Assembly: GCF_000236905.1 (NCBI RefSeq)
Contig: NC_016521.1
Span: forward strand, 682,001 to 746,000
DNA: 64,000 bases
Reading direction: 5' to 3'
Source of the DNA: Tetrapisispora phaffii CBS 4417
Taxonomy: Eukaryota > Ascomycota > Saccharomycetes > Saccharomycetales > Saccharomycetaceae
How positions within the stretch are numbered: position 1 is the first letter of the stretch; every line of letters starts with the position of its first letter. Under the pieces are notes generated by a model. The model was not told the origin of the DNA, did not search any database, and saw only the letters and a list, made by a program, of their open reading frames with translations. The position numbers and the translations under genes are program-made. This document shows, piece by piece, positions 41,285-51,318 of this stretch.

Positions 41285-43453
41285 TTATATTGCTACCGCT
41301 GTTATTAGAAGAATTCTTTTTTTTTTATGCTGCTGATGATGATGATTACGACTTTCTGTACTGCTGGTAGTATTATTATGTTTCCTTCTATTTTTATTGT
41401 TATGGTGTGGAAGTGCAACTTCTGCAACCTCCAGATATTTCCTTTTTCTTCTATCATTCTCTTCTCCAATAAATCTGTTAAATGAATTCATTTCTACTTC
41501 TTGATTCGCCGGATTTTCTTCTTGCATTAAGTCTTCATCTTCTTCATTTGCAAGTTGTATATCTCTCCTTTCAATTACCGCATTCGTTCGCATTGCAGTC
41601 TCCGACATTAGTTTTGTATTATTTTCATTTGATAATTTCATTTTGTGCTTATTAGTGGTGTTCGAAGATGTTGGTGATAAAAATGGAGTCGGTAATGTAA
41701 TGTTATTATTTAATGAATCTGGTGGTGTAGGTTCGATGATTTCATCTTTTTCGGTTTCGTTTTGTAGATTTCGTACTGCTGCAGCTGCCATTTGTGATAA
41801 TGTTGAAGAATGATAAAACTCCTCATCTTCATCCATCATTGGTGAAACGGTTTTCCCATTTGAATTTATGTCAGAACGTTTACTCATACTCTTGTCACCA
41901 TTATGTTCAATATTGTTGTCATTATCGTTATTATCATTATCAGTACTGTTACCATTATTATTTGTACTATTATTATTATTATATTTATGAATAGTCATTT
42001 TAGAACTAGTATTCTTATGCATGTTTGTATTTGATTGTAAATGGTTATAATTCATGGGGACATTAACCCCTCCATCTACGTCACTTAAATCATTATCGTA
42101 AATAAATTTTGCGTCTTCGATCATGGATCCAGCGTCATTCCCACGTGAAGGTTTATTTATATGCAGTAAATTGGCTGATGCTATTGCATTTTCGGGTAAC
42201 ATATGTGCTTGAGGAACGTTATCATTTGGCATGACTACCACACCTGTGCCATCTAAATGTCTCATCTTGCATTTTAGACATTGTGCTAAAACTTCAGATA
42301 CTGTATTTTTAATACCTTTCCAATGATACCTTTCTACAATTTTGGATGTAATCTTATTAATACCTTGATGTTCCACTAAATGCATTTCCATTGCAATTTG
42401 TTTTTGTTTCAATGGATCAAATATAATTTCGCGTCCTTTTGTCATTAGTTTACCGTTTAATAAATAATGTGTCTTTGATGAAACACGAAGTCTCGCCTTT
42501 TCATTTCTATCACAATATGGTGGGTATTTTTTAACTTTTAAATAATATATCAATCTTTCATATTTTGAGATATCTTCTGTTTTTTCTGGATCTCTTAAGG
42601 AATCCATTCCTTTTGTGATATGTGTATATTCTTTCCCATATATGAATGAATCCACAGGAACATCAAACCCTTTTAAAATACCAGATTCTGGGATTTTACC
42701 AATTCTTTTGAAGTTTAAAACTTCAAATATTCTTCTTATACCAACGCTAGTACTGTATATTAGCGGGAAATAACATGAAGTAAAACCAAGTCGTTTTGCC
42801 CATTCATTAAATGTTTCGACTAATGTTTTACCAATACCTTTACCCCGGATACCTGCATTAACTAAAAATGACCCAGTAACTACATGCGATGATCTACCAG
42901 GATATGCAGGATTTAAAGAAAACAAACCTAAACATTGCTTTTCCCATTGTATATTTAGACTTAAATTTCTTCTTTGCTTACGTTTTTTATAATACGAAGA
43001 ATTTCTCATCGTTTCAATATTAGTACCATAATTATTCTCTAAATCACTTATATCGTTTTCAATGCTATAATCTAATTCAGGAATTTCACCTAATACCATG
43101 ATACAAATATGGCCATCCTTTTGAAACCATACTTCTTTGAATTTAGATAAAGACAGCGGTTCATAGAATGGGAAACTGTCACCTTTTTCAATTTCCATAT
43201 TAAATTCATCTAACAAAAAAGCTAATAAACCTATTGGTAGTAATTCAGGATTCGCAGGCAATGGATACATTGTAGCTGTAGTCTCACCATCCTTCAATAG
43301 AAGTGTATGCGGTTGTAGAGGCGTGTGATACATCATATTCACGGAATCATCAAATTCACCATCATCAGTTTCTCTACCATGGACATCGCCATTTGATATG
43401 AAATTTTTGTCATAGTTAGGTGACAGTCCACCAACCTGAGAAAATATATTCAT
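41285..43453 (-). CDS. SPT10: Spt10 histone-gene activator (GNAT + zinc finger), frameshifted end
   Basis: Spt10 binds the UAS of core histone genes and carries an acetyltransferase-type domain linked to H3 K56 acetylation. The GNAT fold is at about residues 85-270, with acetyl-CoA-binding-like VNAGIRGKGIGKTLVETF. A zinc finger follows at about 365-410 (HLVEHQGINKI...CLKCKMRH, H-X3-H...C-X2-C), the retroviral-integrase-like finger known from Spt10. The C-terminal part is Asn/Ser-rich. The open frame ends at 41285 in HKKKRILLITAVAI. Adding one A to the A10 run (plus-strand T's at 41317-41326) opens about 59 more codons, starting KKNSSNN and stopping at 41145-41147, of similar composition to the rest. 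I take this as the real tail. S. cerevisiae Spt10 is 640 aa; this one is 722 aa as it stands. Confidence 0.9.
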   Translation of the reverse strand: MNIFSQVGGLSPNYDKNFISNGDVHGRETDDGEFDDSVNMMYHTPLQPHTLLLKDGETTATMYPLPANPELLPIGLLAFLLDEFNMEIEKGDSFPFYEPLSLSKFKEVWFQKDGHICIMVLGEIPELDYSIENDISDLENNYGTNIETMRNSSYYKKRKQRRNLSLNIQWEKQCLGLFSLNPAYPGRSSHVVTGSFLVNAGIRGKGIGKTLVETFNEWAKRLGFTSCYFPLIYSTSVGIRRIFEVLNFKRIGKIPESGILKGFDVPVDSFIYGKEYTHITKGMDSLRDPEKTEDISKYERLIYYLKVKKYPPYCDRNEKARLRVSSKTHYLLNGKLMTKGREIIFDPLKQKQIAMEMHLVEHQGINKITSKIVERYHWKGIKNTVSEVLAQCLKCKMRHLDGTGVVVMPNDNVPQAHMLPENAIASANLLHINKPSRGNDAGSMIEDAKFIYDNDLSDVDGGVNVPMNYNHLQSNTNMHKNTSSKMTIHKYNNNNSTNNNGNSTDNDNNDNDNNIEHNGDKSMSKRSDINSNGKTVSPMMDEDEEFYHSSTLSQMAAAAVRNLQNETEKDEIIEPTPPDSLNNNITLPTPFLSPTSSNTTNKHKMKLSNENNTKLMSETAMRTNAVIERRDIQLANEEDEDLMQEENPANQEVEMNSFNRFIGEENDRRKRKYLEVAEVALPHHNNKNRRKHNNTTSSTESRNHHHQQHKKKRILLITAVAI

Positions 43454-44270
43454 CTTGGTCCAGCAAGCAATGTGATATATTAAATTTGATGGGTATAATA
43501 GTATGCTATGTGCTTGAGTTGAAATAGTAGCTTAATTTCCAACACTACTTTTATATAGTGCTCACTATGGAGAAACACGAAACTTATAATTTTTATATGT
43601 ACTATTTAAATTAGTAAAGTACTTTTACGTAATCGGCGGGTAACATAATACATGCAATCATTTAGGATAAAAAGAAGGTATATAAAGTTAATGCATATAT
43701 ATAAACTATGTTGATATAGTTCAGCTATACTTAGTAAGGAAAGACATGAGATAATAGTTCAAGAATAAATTTACATATAGTATTTGTACTTTCCTTATAA
43801 GTTTTTGATTCTAGCATTAATATTTGGATGTAGTAGAGTACAACATGTCACAACCGTCTCAAATAGTTGTAATGAAATAATATAATTAAATAATGTAATA
43901 TATATAATATTTTATATCCATTGTAAAATAGAGAAGTAGAACTGTGATCATATTGCTTATTTTCCATATCTATATGTTAGTAAACAAATAGATCGGATAT
44001 ATTCAATCCTATGTCTTTGATTATAGGATTAGCACCCATTTCTATTACCTTGCTTTTTGAATTCTTGTACATTCGCCGCAAAGAATAAAGGGGATCTCAG
44101 ACCAAAAATGCAACCGATCTCAAGTCAAATACAATTAAAGACAATCTCTTCGTAATTATAAGTAAAATTAATTTGTTAACTAGGTAACTAGTATACATTC
44201 TTAGCTTGTCAACTCTTTAAGCAGATATATATCCACAGTCTCAAGAATATTTGAACTTACCACCGCCACA
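43454..44270. other. Intergenic region SPT10-FMP46
   Basis: A divergent promoter region for SPT10 and FMP46, AT-rich. NIT2, GCD14, LSM1, MTC1 and ALB1, which follow SPT10 in S. cerevisiae, are absent. Confidence 0.55.
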
Positions 44271-44684
44271 ATGTCACTATTTAGAACTTTACAGAACCAA
44301 CCTCGTGTGATCTCTTTGTTTACGCAAGGCGTAGAGGTGAACTCCGGATCTAAGATTTTATATAATGAATTGAATAAACATTGCAAAAGTGCTGATGCGA
44401 AGACAAGGTTCAACATTGAAGTCCATAAGACGTTTCCCACTCTTGATCAATTAAAATACATGGTTGACATAAATCCAAAGGTAGTAGAACAACAGGTTCC
44501 AAACCTAATGAAAATCATTAGTGCTAAGAATAATTCTGGCATATTTGGCTCAAGTTTGGAAACTTGTATCAAAGAAGGTATATGGAACCCAGAAAAATCG
44601 ATTTGGATGGATTGGGAGAAAAAAAGTATTGGTAATAATCTCAGCAGTTTACAAACCTACTTAAAGAGTTTAGAAACTAAGTGA
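44271..44684 (+). CDS. FMP46: Fmp46-like mitochondrial thioredoxin-fold protein
   Basis: A small mitochondrial protein of 137 aa (S. cerevisiae Fmp46, YKR049C, 133 aa), described as a putative redox protein with a thioredoxin fold. Shared features are the N-terminal TLQNQPRVISLFT, the RF-IEV/FPTLDQL-YM block in the middle, and the C-terminal KEGIWNPEKSIWMDWEKKSIGN. The two Cys residues (in KHCKS and TCIK) are far apart, so a classical CXXC site is not visible. It is next to RPE1, convergent and separated by less than 200 bases. Position and direction match YKR049C when chromosome XI is read in reverse. Confidence 0.85.
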   Translation: MSLFRTLQNQPRVISLFTQGVEVNSGSKILYNELNKHCKSADAKTRFNIEVHKTFPTLDQLKYMVDINPKVVEQQVPNLMKIISAKNNSGIFGSSLETCIKEGIWNPEKSIWMDWEKKSIGNNLSSLQTYLKSLETK

Positions 44685-44862
44685 TTGTGACAATGTCAGT
44701 ATCATTGCCATACAATTATCTTATGTCGAATGTTTCCTTCTATTTGGGAACTAAATTTTATTATAATTATATATTCTTTCTTACTATTTATGTCTCTACC
44801 TTATGTATATTTTTTTCTTCTAATAATAAAGAAAACTCAACAGAAAACTGTTATCAAACATA

Positions 44863-45570
44863 TTAATCAAGAAGATTTTTTGATTTTAAGTTATCATTGA
44901 CTTTTTCTCTCATAAAGCTAATGACATCAACAGGATCGGATGCTTTAAACACACTAGTACCTGCAACGATAACATTAGCACCTGCATTGGCAGCCATTGG
45001 GATCGTCTCCTTACCTAAACCACCGTCGACTTGAATGTCCAGTTGTGGGAATAGTTCTCTTAATTTGGCAACCTTTGGCATCATATCTGGCATGAACTTT
45101 TGACCACCAAAACCTGGTTCAACAGTCATTACTAATGCCATATCCAGATATTTACCTAGTTCGAATAAGACGTCGACTGGAGTACCTGGTTTGATGGCAC
45201 AGGCTGCCCTTATACCATGGGATTTGATTAATTTGACTAGAGCCAGAGGATCCTTTGTAGATTCGTAATGGAAAGTGAATTGATCAGCCCCGCACTTGGC
45301 GAAATCTTCGACCCATTGTTCTGGGTTTGAGACCATCATGTGGCAATCAAAGAACGCTTTTGGTTTATCAGACACATCACCTGGTCTTGGGACTGCTTTT
45401 CTTAGAGATTCTACAATTGGTTGACCAAGAGTGATATTTGGAACAAAATGTCCGTCCATGACATCAATATGTAACCAGTCTGCACCTGCATTGATAACAC
45501 GATGACAGTCACAGCCTAGATTTGAAAAATCAGAAGCTAGAATACTTGGAGCAATAATAGATTTAACCAT
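44863..45570 (-). CDS. RPE1: Ribulose-phosphate 3-epimerase
   Basis: Interconverts ribulose-5-phosphate and xylulose-5-phosphate in the non-oxidative pentose phosphate pathway (cytosol). A TIM-barrel enzyme with metal-binding and catalytic motifs intact: [56 protein letters not shown] and VIVAGTSVF. The frame starts three codons earlier (ATG at 45577-45579), but the second ATG ([10 protein letters not shown]) matches the usual start and gives 235 aa, close to 238 in S. cerevisiae. Codon use is moderately biased. It corresponds to YJL121C. Confidence 0.97.
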   Translation of the reverse strand: MVKSIIAPSILASDFSNLGCDCHRVINAGADWLHIDVMDGHFVPNITLGQPIVESLRKAVPRPGDVSDKPKAFFDCHMMVSNPEQWVEDFAKCGADQFTFHYESTKDPLALVKLIKSHGIRAACAIKPGTPVDVLFELGKYLDMALVMTVEPGFGGQKFMPDMMPKVAKLRELFPQLDIQVDGGLGKETIPMAANAGANVIVAGTSVFKASDPVDVISFMREKVNDNLKSKNLLD

Positions 45571-46412
45571 TGTAATCAATTGTATGAGCGAGTTTGTATT
45601 GTAGGTAGTAGTTGCTCTTCTTGAACACTTTCAGATTTCCACACCCGGCATTGTAATTATGATTAGAGTGGGTTCATATATATATATATGTGTGTGTGTG
45701 CGTGTGAATTGATTAAGCTTACAAAGTTCGATAGAACTATGTACGTCCTTTAATTTCTTTTCTTTTTCGTTTCTTTTCTTTCAGAACAGAAATTGCCAGT
45801 AAACCCCTGCGCACAGTGACACAAGCAGGCCTCGAGGTCTCGACAAACTTTCCAGACACTCAACTCAGTTCGGATCGGATCGCATCAAGGGAAAAGAGCG
45901 TCAGTGCGGTGTTAAAAACCAAATGAGAGACCCGGGTAAGCAGCAGCAGTTGACTATAAGGACAGTGACATTTATTGAATGGGCGAGAGGAGGGCATTCA
46001 GGATGATTAAATAAGGTCGCATTTACTTCTCTTGTGAAGTAAAGATATATGTATATATATATATAGTAGATGTTATGTTTCATATGTTACTCTTCTAATA
46101 TGAAAACATAAATTTGAGTTAGACTACAACCTCAAATCATAACTCACCATCCATACATATATATCATATCGAAGGTATATAATATAATTTCGGGACCGCG
46201 TTAAGTTTTCTTGTAATTGGTTATCTTTTCTAGATGTATAATTTATATAAAATTTCATTTAGACTAAACATAAATATATAGAATATGAGACCATGTCCTA
46301 TTTATATGATTTCATTAATTTCATTTCTGTGAGTACAATAACTGTCTTCAACTAACTAAGCATGAAGAACCATATTTATATCGGAAGATATTCGGTTATG
46401 ACCCATGCTTCA
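45571..46412. other. Intergenic region RPE1-retroelement
   Basis: Holds the RPE1 promoter, a compound TA/TG repeat at 45675-45706 and another TA tract at 46048-46066. The lower part (from about 46085) may be the diverged body of the element's 3' LTR. Confidence 0.5.
45675..45706 (+). repeat. Compound (TA)n(TG)n microsatellite
   Basis: TA repeat running directly into a TG repeat, about 105 bases upstream of the RPE1 start. Confidence 0.9.
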
Positions 46413-46451
46413 TGTTGAAATCTGAATTCAAGTATTACTCATATTTCAACA
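46413..46451 (-). repeat. LTR start, 3' copy
   Basis: 39 bases matching 49726-49764 at 34 positions. The unit ends in inverted TGTTGAAAT / ATTTCAACA. It abuts the polypurine tract at 46452-46460. Confidence 0.8.
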
Positions 46452-49120
46452 CATCCCCCTAATGCTGAATTTGGTATTCATGACCTTCCCTGTGAAGTAC
46501 TCGATTTTGTCTCGAGCAAGGGCCTTTGTCATCATATCGGCTGGCTGTTCATTTGTTCCAATCTTCTTAATAACCAAAGTCCCTCTGCTAGACTGATCAC
46601 GGATTTTATGGTAGTGGAGCGGAATGTGTTTGGTTCGGAAGTGAAACACGGGATGCTTAGCTAGCTCAAGCGCTGGCTGGCAATCGATGTATAAAACAGG
46701 AGGTTATATCTTCAGATCCATGAACTTAAAGAAGTTGACCAGCCATTGACTTTCTTTGACCGCCTCACTCCCAGCTATGCATTCAGCTTCGGTTGAGGAC
46801 AAACAGACGGTGGATTTAATCTTCCTCGAAGACCACGTGACCGCACCATCGGCCATTGTAGTGATATATCCCCCTGTTGAAAAAGGGAGATCATCTTTGG
46901 AAGCGGTCGAAGCATCGGTATAGATAGAGATAGAAAGGGGATGACTCGTTTTGTAACACAGACTATCGTAGCGAGTGGTGTAGAGATACTGGAGCAAACG
47001 TTGAGCAGCAGCGAAATGAACTTGACGTGGGGATTCAAGAAACCGGGATAGAGTGGACACAGCAAACGAGATGTCAGGTCTTCCTGCGTTGGCAGCAAAT
47101 AACAGTTGACCAATCAGGCTCTGATAGGGGGTGATATTGATTAATAGAGGTGAAGTATCACCAAATAAGTCAGTGGTCTTGGATAATGGTGTGTGTACAG
47201 CCTTGTCCACGTTGATTTGGGACGTGCTCGCAGCAGAGCTAATGTACTCAGAGAGATCTAGAGAAATGCTATTCTCGGATTGTTTAATGGTCATTCCGAG
47301 AAACTTATTAACAGGACCTAGATCCTTCATGGAATACGAAGAACAGAGCAACTCTTTTAAGGGAGTCATTGCCTTGGAAGATGGAGCAGCAATCAGTAAG
47401 TCATCAACATATAAGGCGACAAGGACCAAACCATCGGCAGATTTAGAGAAATAGAGACCGTATTCACCAGCATGACGAGTAAACCCAAATGAGAGCAGCG
47501 TCTCGTTAATGTGTGTGTTCCATAGAAACGGGGCTTGTTTCAGACCGTACATCCCACCTTTTAGTTTCCAAACATGAGTCGGATAGTGAGAGTCAAGAAA
47601 CCCTGGAGGTTGACGAACATAGACCTCCCCATCAATAGCAGAATTGAGAAATGCGGTATCCACATCCATTTGATGAATACGAAGTTTGAGAGAGGCAGCC
47701 ATGGCAAGAAACAGGCGAACTGAGTCATAACGAATGACTGGGGCAAAAGTTTCACTATAGTCAATGCCTTCTTTCTGCGAGTTTCCTTGGGCGACTAGCC
47801 GAGCCTTCTTCAGACCATTTGATTTCTCAGTAAATACCCAGCGAGAACCTAAAGAGCGACGACCGGTGGGAAGAGGAACCAGTTCATAAGTTTCATGTGA
47901 GCGAAAGGCAGACAGTTCACGAATGCATGCAGCTTTCCATTCAGCAGCATCGGGATGTGACATGGCCTGATTGATAGTTCGAGGCAGTTGAGCTTCGTAT
48001 GATTGGTGAGCAACAAGAACAGCAGTAAGAACTGGATGGATAGAGTGGGACGATGCCGAGGTAGGTGACGAGGCTAGCTCATCTAGCTCACTGGAGGAGC
48101 TTTGAATGTGCATAAGTTCATTGGTGGTCAGAGGCGAGTCGGCAGTAGCGGGAACAAAAGACTGAGGAAGGACACGAAGGAATGGTGGATCTGGAAATAG
48201 TTGTTGACTAACAGCGACGGGAGGTAATGGAGGTGAAGACTGTGAGGCCTCCGTGTATTGTGCAAGAGCATCCTCAGTAGAAATAATTTTACCATTTTGT
48301 GTATTATATAGATAAATTAACTTTTCCCCAGCAGCTGCTTCAAACTGTGTATACCTAATATTCCGGTCGTGGGACTCGGTTGGATTCAAGTGTCTGCTTT
48401 TAACCAAGCGCACACCGTCGACTTCTGGAAGAGATTGGCCGACAATACTTTCATCGGTATGGTTGTGTCTTTGGTTGTGTGGACGAATGTGTTCTATGTG
48501 TCTTTCGAATTCCTGCTTGGCTTTATTAAGCTCTGTAGTGTGGTTAGCTTTGAGCTCATCTATCTGCTTCATTAATCGAGTATTACTGCTCGTTTGCCTC
48601 TCTATCTCCAGAGCAGCGGCCTCTTGTTGGGCTTTTAAAGCAGAATGAAGCTGTTGGATTTGTGCTTGCAGAGCTGGGCTTTCGGGCTCAACAGATGAAA
48701 CAATGGATCTTCGCAAATACTGAGAAGGGCGAAACTCAGAATCAGAGTTGTCAGGCGAGCTTGTAACATCGTTATTGTTGGCAGAAACATTGTTGGAGAT
48801 AACAGAAATGACGTCACTGGAGTTGATAGTCTCATTTCTTCCCAACAAATTTAAACATGTGGCCTGGTGATCAGGGTTCAATGCAATAAGCATCAGAGCC
48901 TCAAAATGATCCAGGACTTTCTGCATATTATTTTCTTTTTCACTGTCAGACAAGTAAGTGCCTCTTTCTGCAGCAATAATCTGTTTTGCAACAGTTCTAA
49001 GGGATTTACTAGCCCAGGAGTGTTGTTCTTCGATCGACTTGTTAAACATTGACTGGATCTGATTGAATAACATGGCGGTAGTGCCAACTTTTACCCTACC
49101 GTAAGTTTCCTTTAAGAAAG
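46446..49120 (-). pseudogene. gag-RT-RNase H fusion of the copia element, broken
   Basis: A 789-codon frame (46704-49073, open a little further upstream in the same frame) followed after one TAA (46704-46706) by 85 more codons in frame to 46446. The first third is gag-like and hydrophilic, with a coiled-coil stretch (QIQQLHSALKAQQEAAALEIER). From about residue 370 comes the copia RT: SRWVFTEK, ARLVAQGNSQKEGIDYSETF, MDVDTAFLNSAIDGEVYVRQ, GLKQAPFLWN and the catalytic YVDD in LVALYVDDLLIAA. RNase H starts at YTDASTASKD and goes past the TAA to FRTKHIPLHYHKIRD and ADMMTKAL. No zinc knuckle, protease or integrase core is visible between gag and RT. Confidence 0.9.
46452..46460 (-). other. Polypurine tract of the retroelement
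   Basis: AGGGGGATG on the minus strand, directly before the 3' LTR start TGTTGAAA. This is the place expected for plus-strand priming. Confidence 0.75.
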
Positions 49121-49474
49121 CTATGACCTGAATTGATACTGATTGAAATGAGTCGAGGTATACTTTCTAATAACAGCCTGGACATGGGCTTCAGAACTTG
49201 TCAAAATTGCAGTTTTAACGGCCGTGTCCAGTAAATTTAATACGAACTTCTTGATTATAGCATTTTCTTGAACTTCTACAGGAATGCTAGTAACGTTGCC
49301 GTTATTTTCGAAATATTCAAAAAGTTCAAGTCGAATAATAGATAGTTTATTCGAGAAGGATGCATACCAAAAATCAAAGTTGTCTTCTCCATTTAGTTGG
49401 ACGTCGAAGTAGAAGTCATTTGCGACAGGGCTCATAACCTGTTGAGATAGTAATTGGGCGTACTGGGAAGACAT
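49121..49474 (-). pseudogene. gag N-terminus of the copia element
   Basis: 117 codons starting MSSQYAQLL about 15-30 bases inside the 5' LTR end. It contains a capsid-like stretch (NFDFWYASFSNKLSIIRLELFEYF). It ends at a TAG, while the next frame (+1) continues as VIAFLKETYGRVKVG and into the main fusion. A small frameshift near 49121-49135 therefore separates the two, either a decay mutation or the equivalent of the +1 gag-pol frameshift of Ty elements. The position inside gag argues for decay. Confidence 0.8.
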
Positions 49475-49725
49475 ACTACTATTAGTGTTGTTGTAATAAT
49501 AATTTGTACAATTAGTCGAGTTGTAATTGCTTATTGTATTCTATTCTTTTCTTTTATAAATTATATATCTGACATGATTGATACACATGCCTTTTTATAT
49601 CTTTATGTCTGGGAATGACTAAAAATAACTTTGTTAACACATTGTTACAAAGTTATATTGACACCCAGATCTTTTCTCCTATAACTAAATGTTATTAAGA
49701 AAGTTAATTTTCTACGCGGTCACAG

Positions 49726-49764
49726 TGTCGAAATATGAATTCAAGCACTACTCATACTTCAACA
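49726..49764 (-). repeat. LTR start, 5' copy
   Basis: Starts TGTTGAAGTATGAG on the minus strand. The rest of the 5' LTR runs down to about 49490, where ACAACA precedes the gag ATG by about 15-25 bases, and it includes a TATAAAA-like box near 49590. Confidence 0.75.
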
Positions 49765-50232
49765 TAGAATGACCAATGTGTACTAGGATATATCCAATTA
49801 ACTGGTCGATATTCGTTGTCATTAACAGTTGTTTTCGTTACATTCTGTATATGATGAGGTGAGATTAGATGATTGTTTGATTTGTCGAAGTGATTTTAAA
49901 TGCTTCATTTGGTGGTTGGTGGTATATGAGCTTTCTTGATAGTTCCTATTCGGGAGTAGCCGAACGCACGTGAATGATTTTTATTCAGAATGTATAGTTT
50001 ATGCATTGAGAATGAATGGGGTCTATACTTTGTAATTCCTTAAATATTTTGATGACGATCCTTTTTTTTGACCCCTTACTAAATTATATAAATACAAAAG
50101 TATCTTTGTTTATTTATTTATATATAGAAAAATCTATTCTTCGTAAAACTAATAATGATAGCATTATTAATCTTTAGTATACATTGATTCTGTAACAACA
50201 TCTAAGACAGTATTTTCATAAGCTACTACAGT
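49765..50232. other. Intergenic spacer retroelement-perilipin gene
   Basis: Promoter region of the perilipin-like gene, including a T-rich patch near 50062-50070. Nothing else seen. Confidence 0.5.
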
Positions 50233-51318
50233 ATGGGTATCAAGAATACTATTAATGATATAACAATGTCTAATTCAAATAGCAACTCTCAGGATGACTT
50301 TTCGAAACATGAGGTTAAGATTGTTATTGATAAGAAGACAATCGAAAAGTTTACTCAATCTTCCCCTACTTTGAATCATTTAGCAAAATATAAAGTCATC
50401 TCAATATTTTTAAATTACTTTTTGAATTTACCTTTTTTCTCTTCTATTGTCTCCTGGATTATATGTTATAATTATAAATTTAAAAAAACATTATTAGAAT
50501 CGAATAATGTACCAATTGTAGCTAAAAGAATATATCAACGTGCAGAAAATCTAATTTGGAAATGTGACGAAGTCTTCAATTACTTAATTTTAAGAGAAGG
50601 AATTGATCATTTTTTCCTTGAATTAAATAAGAGACATTATTTACCTGGAGTATGGTTACTTTGGTTTTATATCGATTATTTGGCAAATTTCATTGACGTT
50701 TTATTAAAAGAGTTAGTCATTAAACCATTTAAAATTTCTTATATTACAAAAAATGAAAACAATTCAAATTTAGGCTCAAACTCAAATTTAAACTTAGAAT
50801 TAAACTCAAATGCAAAAGATTTAGAAACAAAAAAAAAATCGAACGGTACTACTTATGACAACTTATCGAATTTAAATTACAACAGCAGTAATGAGGATTT
50901 GGAAGAATTAAATAATAAAAATATTGTAGAGTTACCTCATTTATATGAATTAACCAGTACAACTAAAAGTATCTCCAAAGATATACAAGAGAAGTTAAAT
51001 GATAATTATAATAGTTACATCAAACCGACTACTCAAAAATTAACTAATTTATACATTGATGAACCTAAAAAAATAATGTCACAAGTTCATTCAGCAAAAT
51101 CAACTGAAATTTATAAAACTGTCTCCGGAAGTTATGAAGAAAACTTTAAAAAAAATAATGAAAGTATTCCAAGGGCAATAGTCTCAACAGGCAAGGATAT
51201 TGGTTCGTTAACTTTAGAAAAATTGACAAAAACAAAACAACAACAAGCTCATACTGATAAAGCCAAGGAATCTACCACCCCAAAATTTTTTAAAGAAAAA
51301 ATTACGATCCTGGTTTAA
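50233..51318 (+). CDS. PLN1: Perilipin-like lipid-droplet protein (PLN1/PET10), frameshifted end
   Basis: Position and direction match YKR046C (PET10/PLN1), the yeast perilipin that coats and stabilises lipid droplets. The protein starts with a hydrophilic Ser/Asn stretch, then VKIVIDKKTIEKFTQSSPTLNHLAKYKVI and a PAT-like region (about 45-170) of amphipathic segments ending in a WLLWFYIDYLANFIDVLL hydrophobic patch. An Asn/Ser-rich linker (about 180-230) is followed by a charged tail. I infer identity from synteny and the PAT-like layout, not from a remembered alignment. The frame stops at KFFKEKITILV. One extra A in the A6 run at 51296-51301 opens 30 more codons (NYDPGLKDIKPEDF onward) to a stop at 51390-51392, which is probably the real end. 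Confidence 0.7.
   Translation: MGIKNTINDITMSNSNSNSQDDFSKHEVKIVIDKKTIEKFTQSSPTLNHLAKYKVISIFLNYFLNLPFFSSIVSWIICYNYKFKKTLLESNNVPIVAKRIYQRAENLIWKCDEVFNYLILREGIDHFFLELNKRHYLPGVWLLWFYIDYLANFIDVLLKELVIKPFKISYITKNENNSNLGSNSNLNLELNSNAKDLETKKKSNGTTYDNLSNLNYNSSNEDLEELNNKNIVELPHLYELTSTTKSISKDIQEKLNDNYNSYIKPTTQKLTNLYIDEPKKIMSQVHSAKSTEIYKTVSGSYEENFKKNNESIPRAIVSTGKDIGSLTLEKLTKTKQQQAHTDKAKESTTPKFFKEKITILV

Larger units (their letters stand above)
46413..49764 (-). mobile_element. Ty1/copia LTR retrotransposon remnant, internally deleted
   Basis: A copia-type element on the minus strand. A 39-base LTR-start sequence beginning TGTTGAA lies at both ends (49726-49764 and 46413-46451) with 34 of 39 matches. A polypurine tract AGGGGGATG (46452-46460) abuts the 3' copy. 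The internal part encodes a gag N-terminus, then reverse transcriptase and RNase H. Protease and the integrase core are missing. The RNase H frame ends a few bases inside the 3' LTR, as in other Ty elements. The lower boundary is uncertain: the 3' LTR must continue below 46413, perhaps to about 46085, but it aligns poorly with the 5' LTR (about 49490-49764). No target-site duplication was recognised. Confidence 0.88.

Noticed and set aside
44681..44866. 61-codon open frame after FMP46
   Set aside because: Overlaps the convergent 3' flanks of FMP46 and RPE1; it is AT-rich and hydrophobic by composition.
49121..49135. gag frame change read as a programmed +1 Ty frameshift
   Set aside because: It falls inside the gag coding part, not at a gag-pol border, and gag-like sequence continues after it. 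Decay is more likely.
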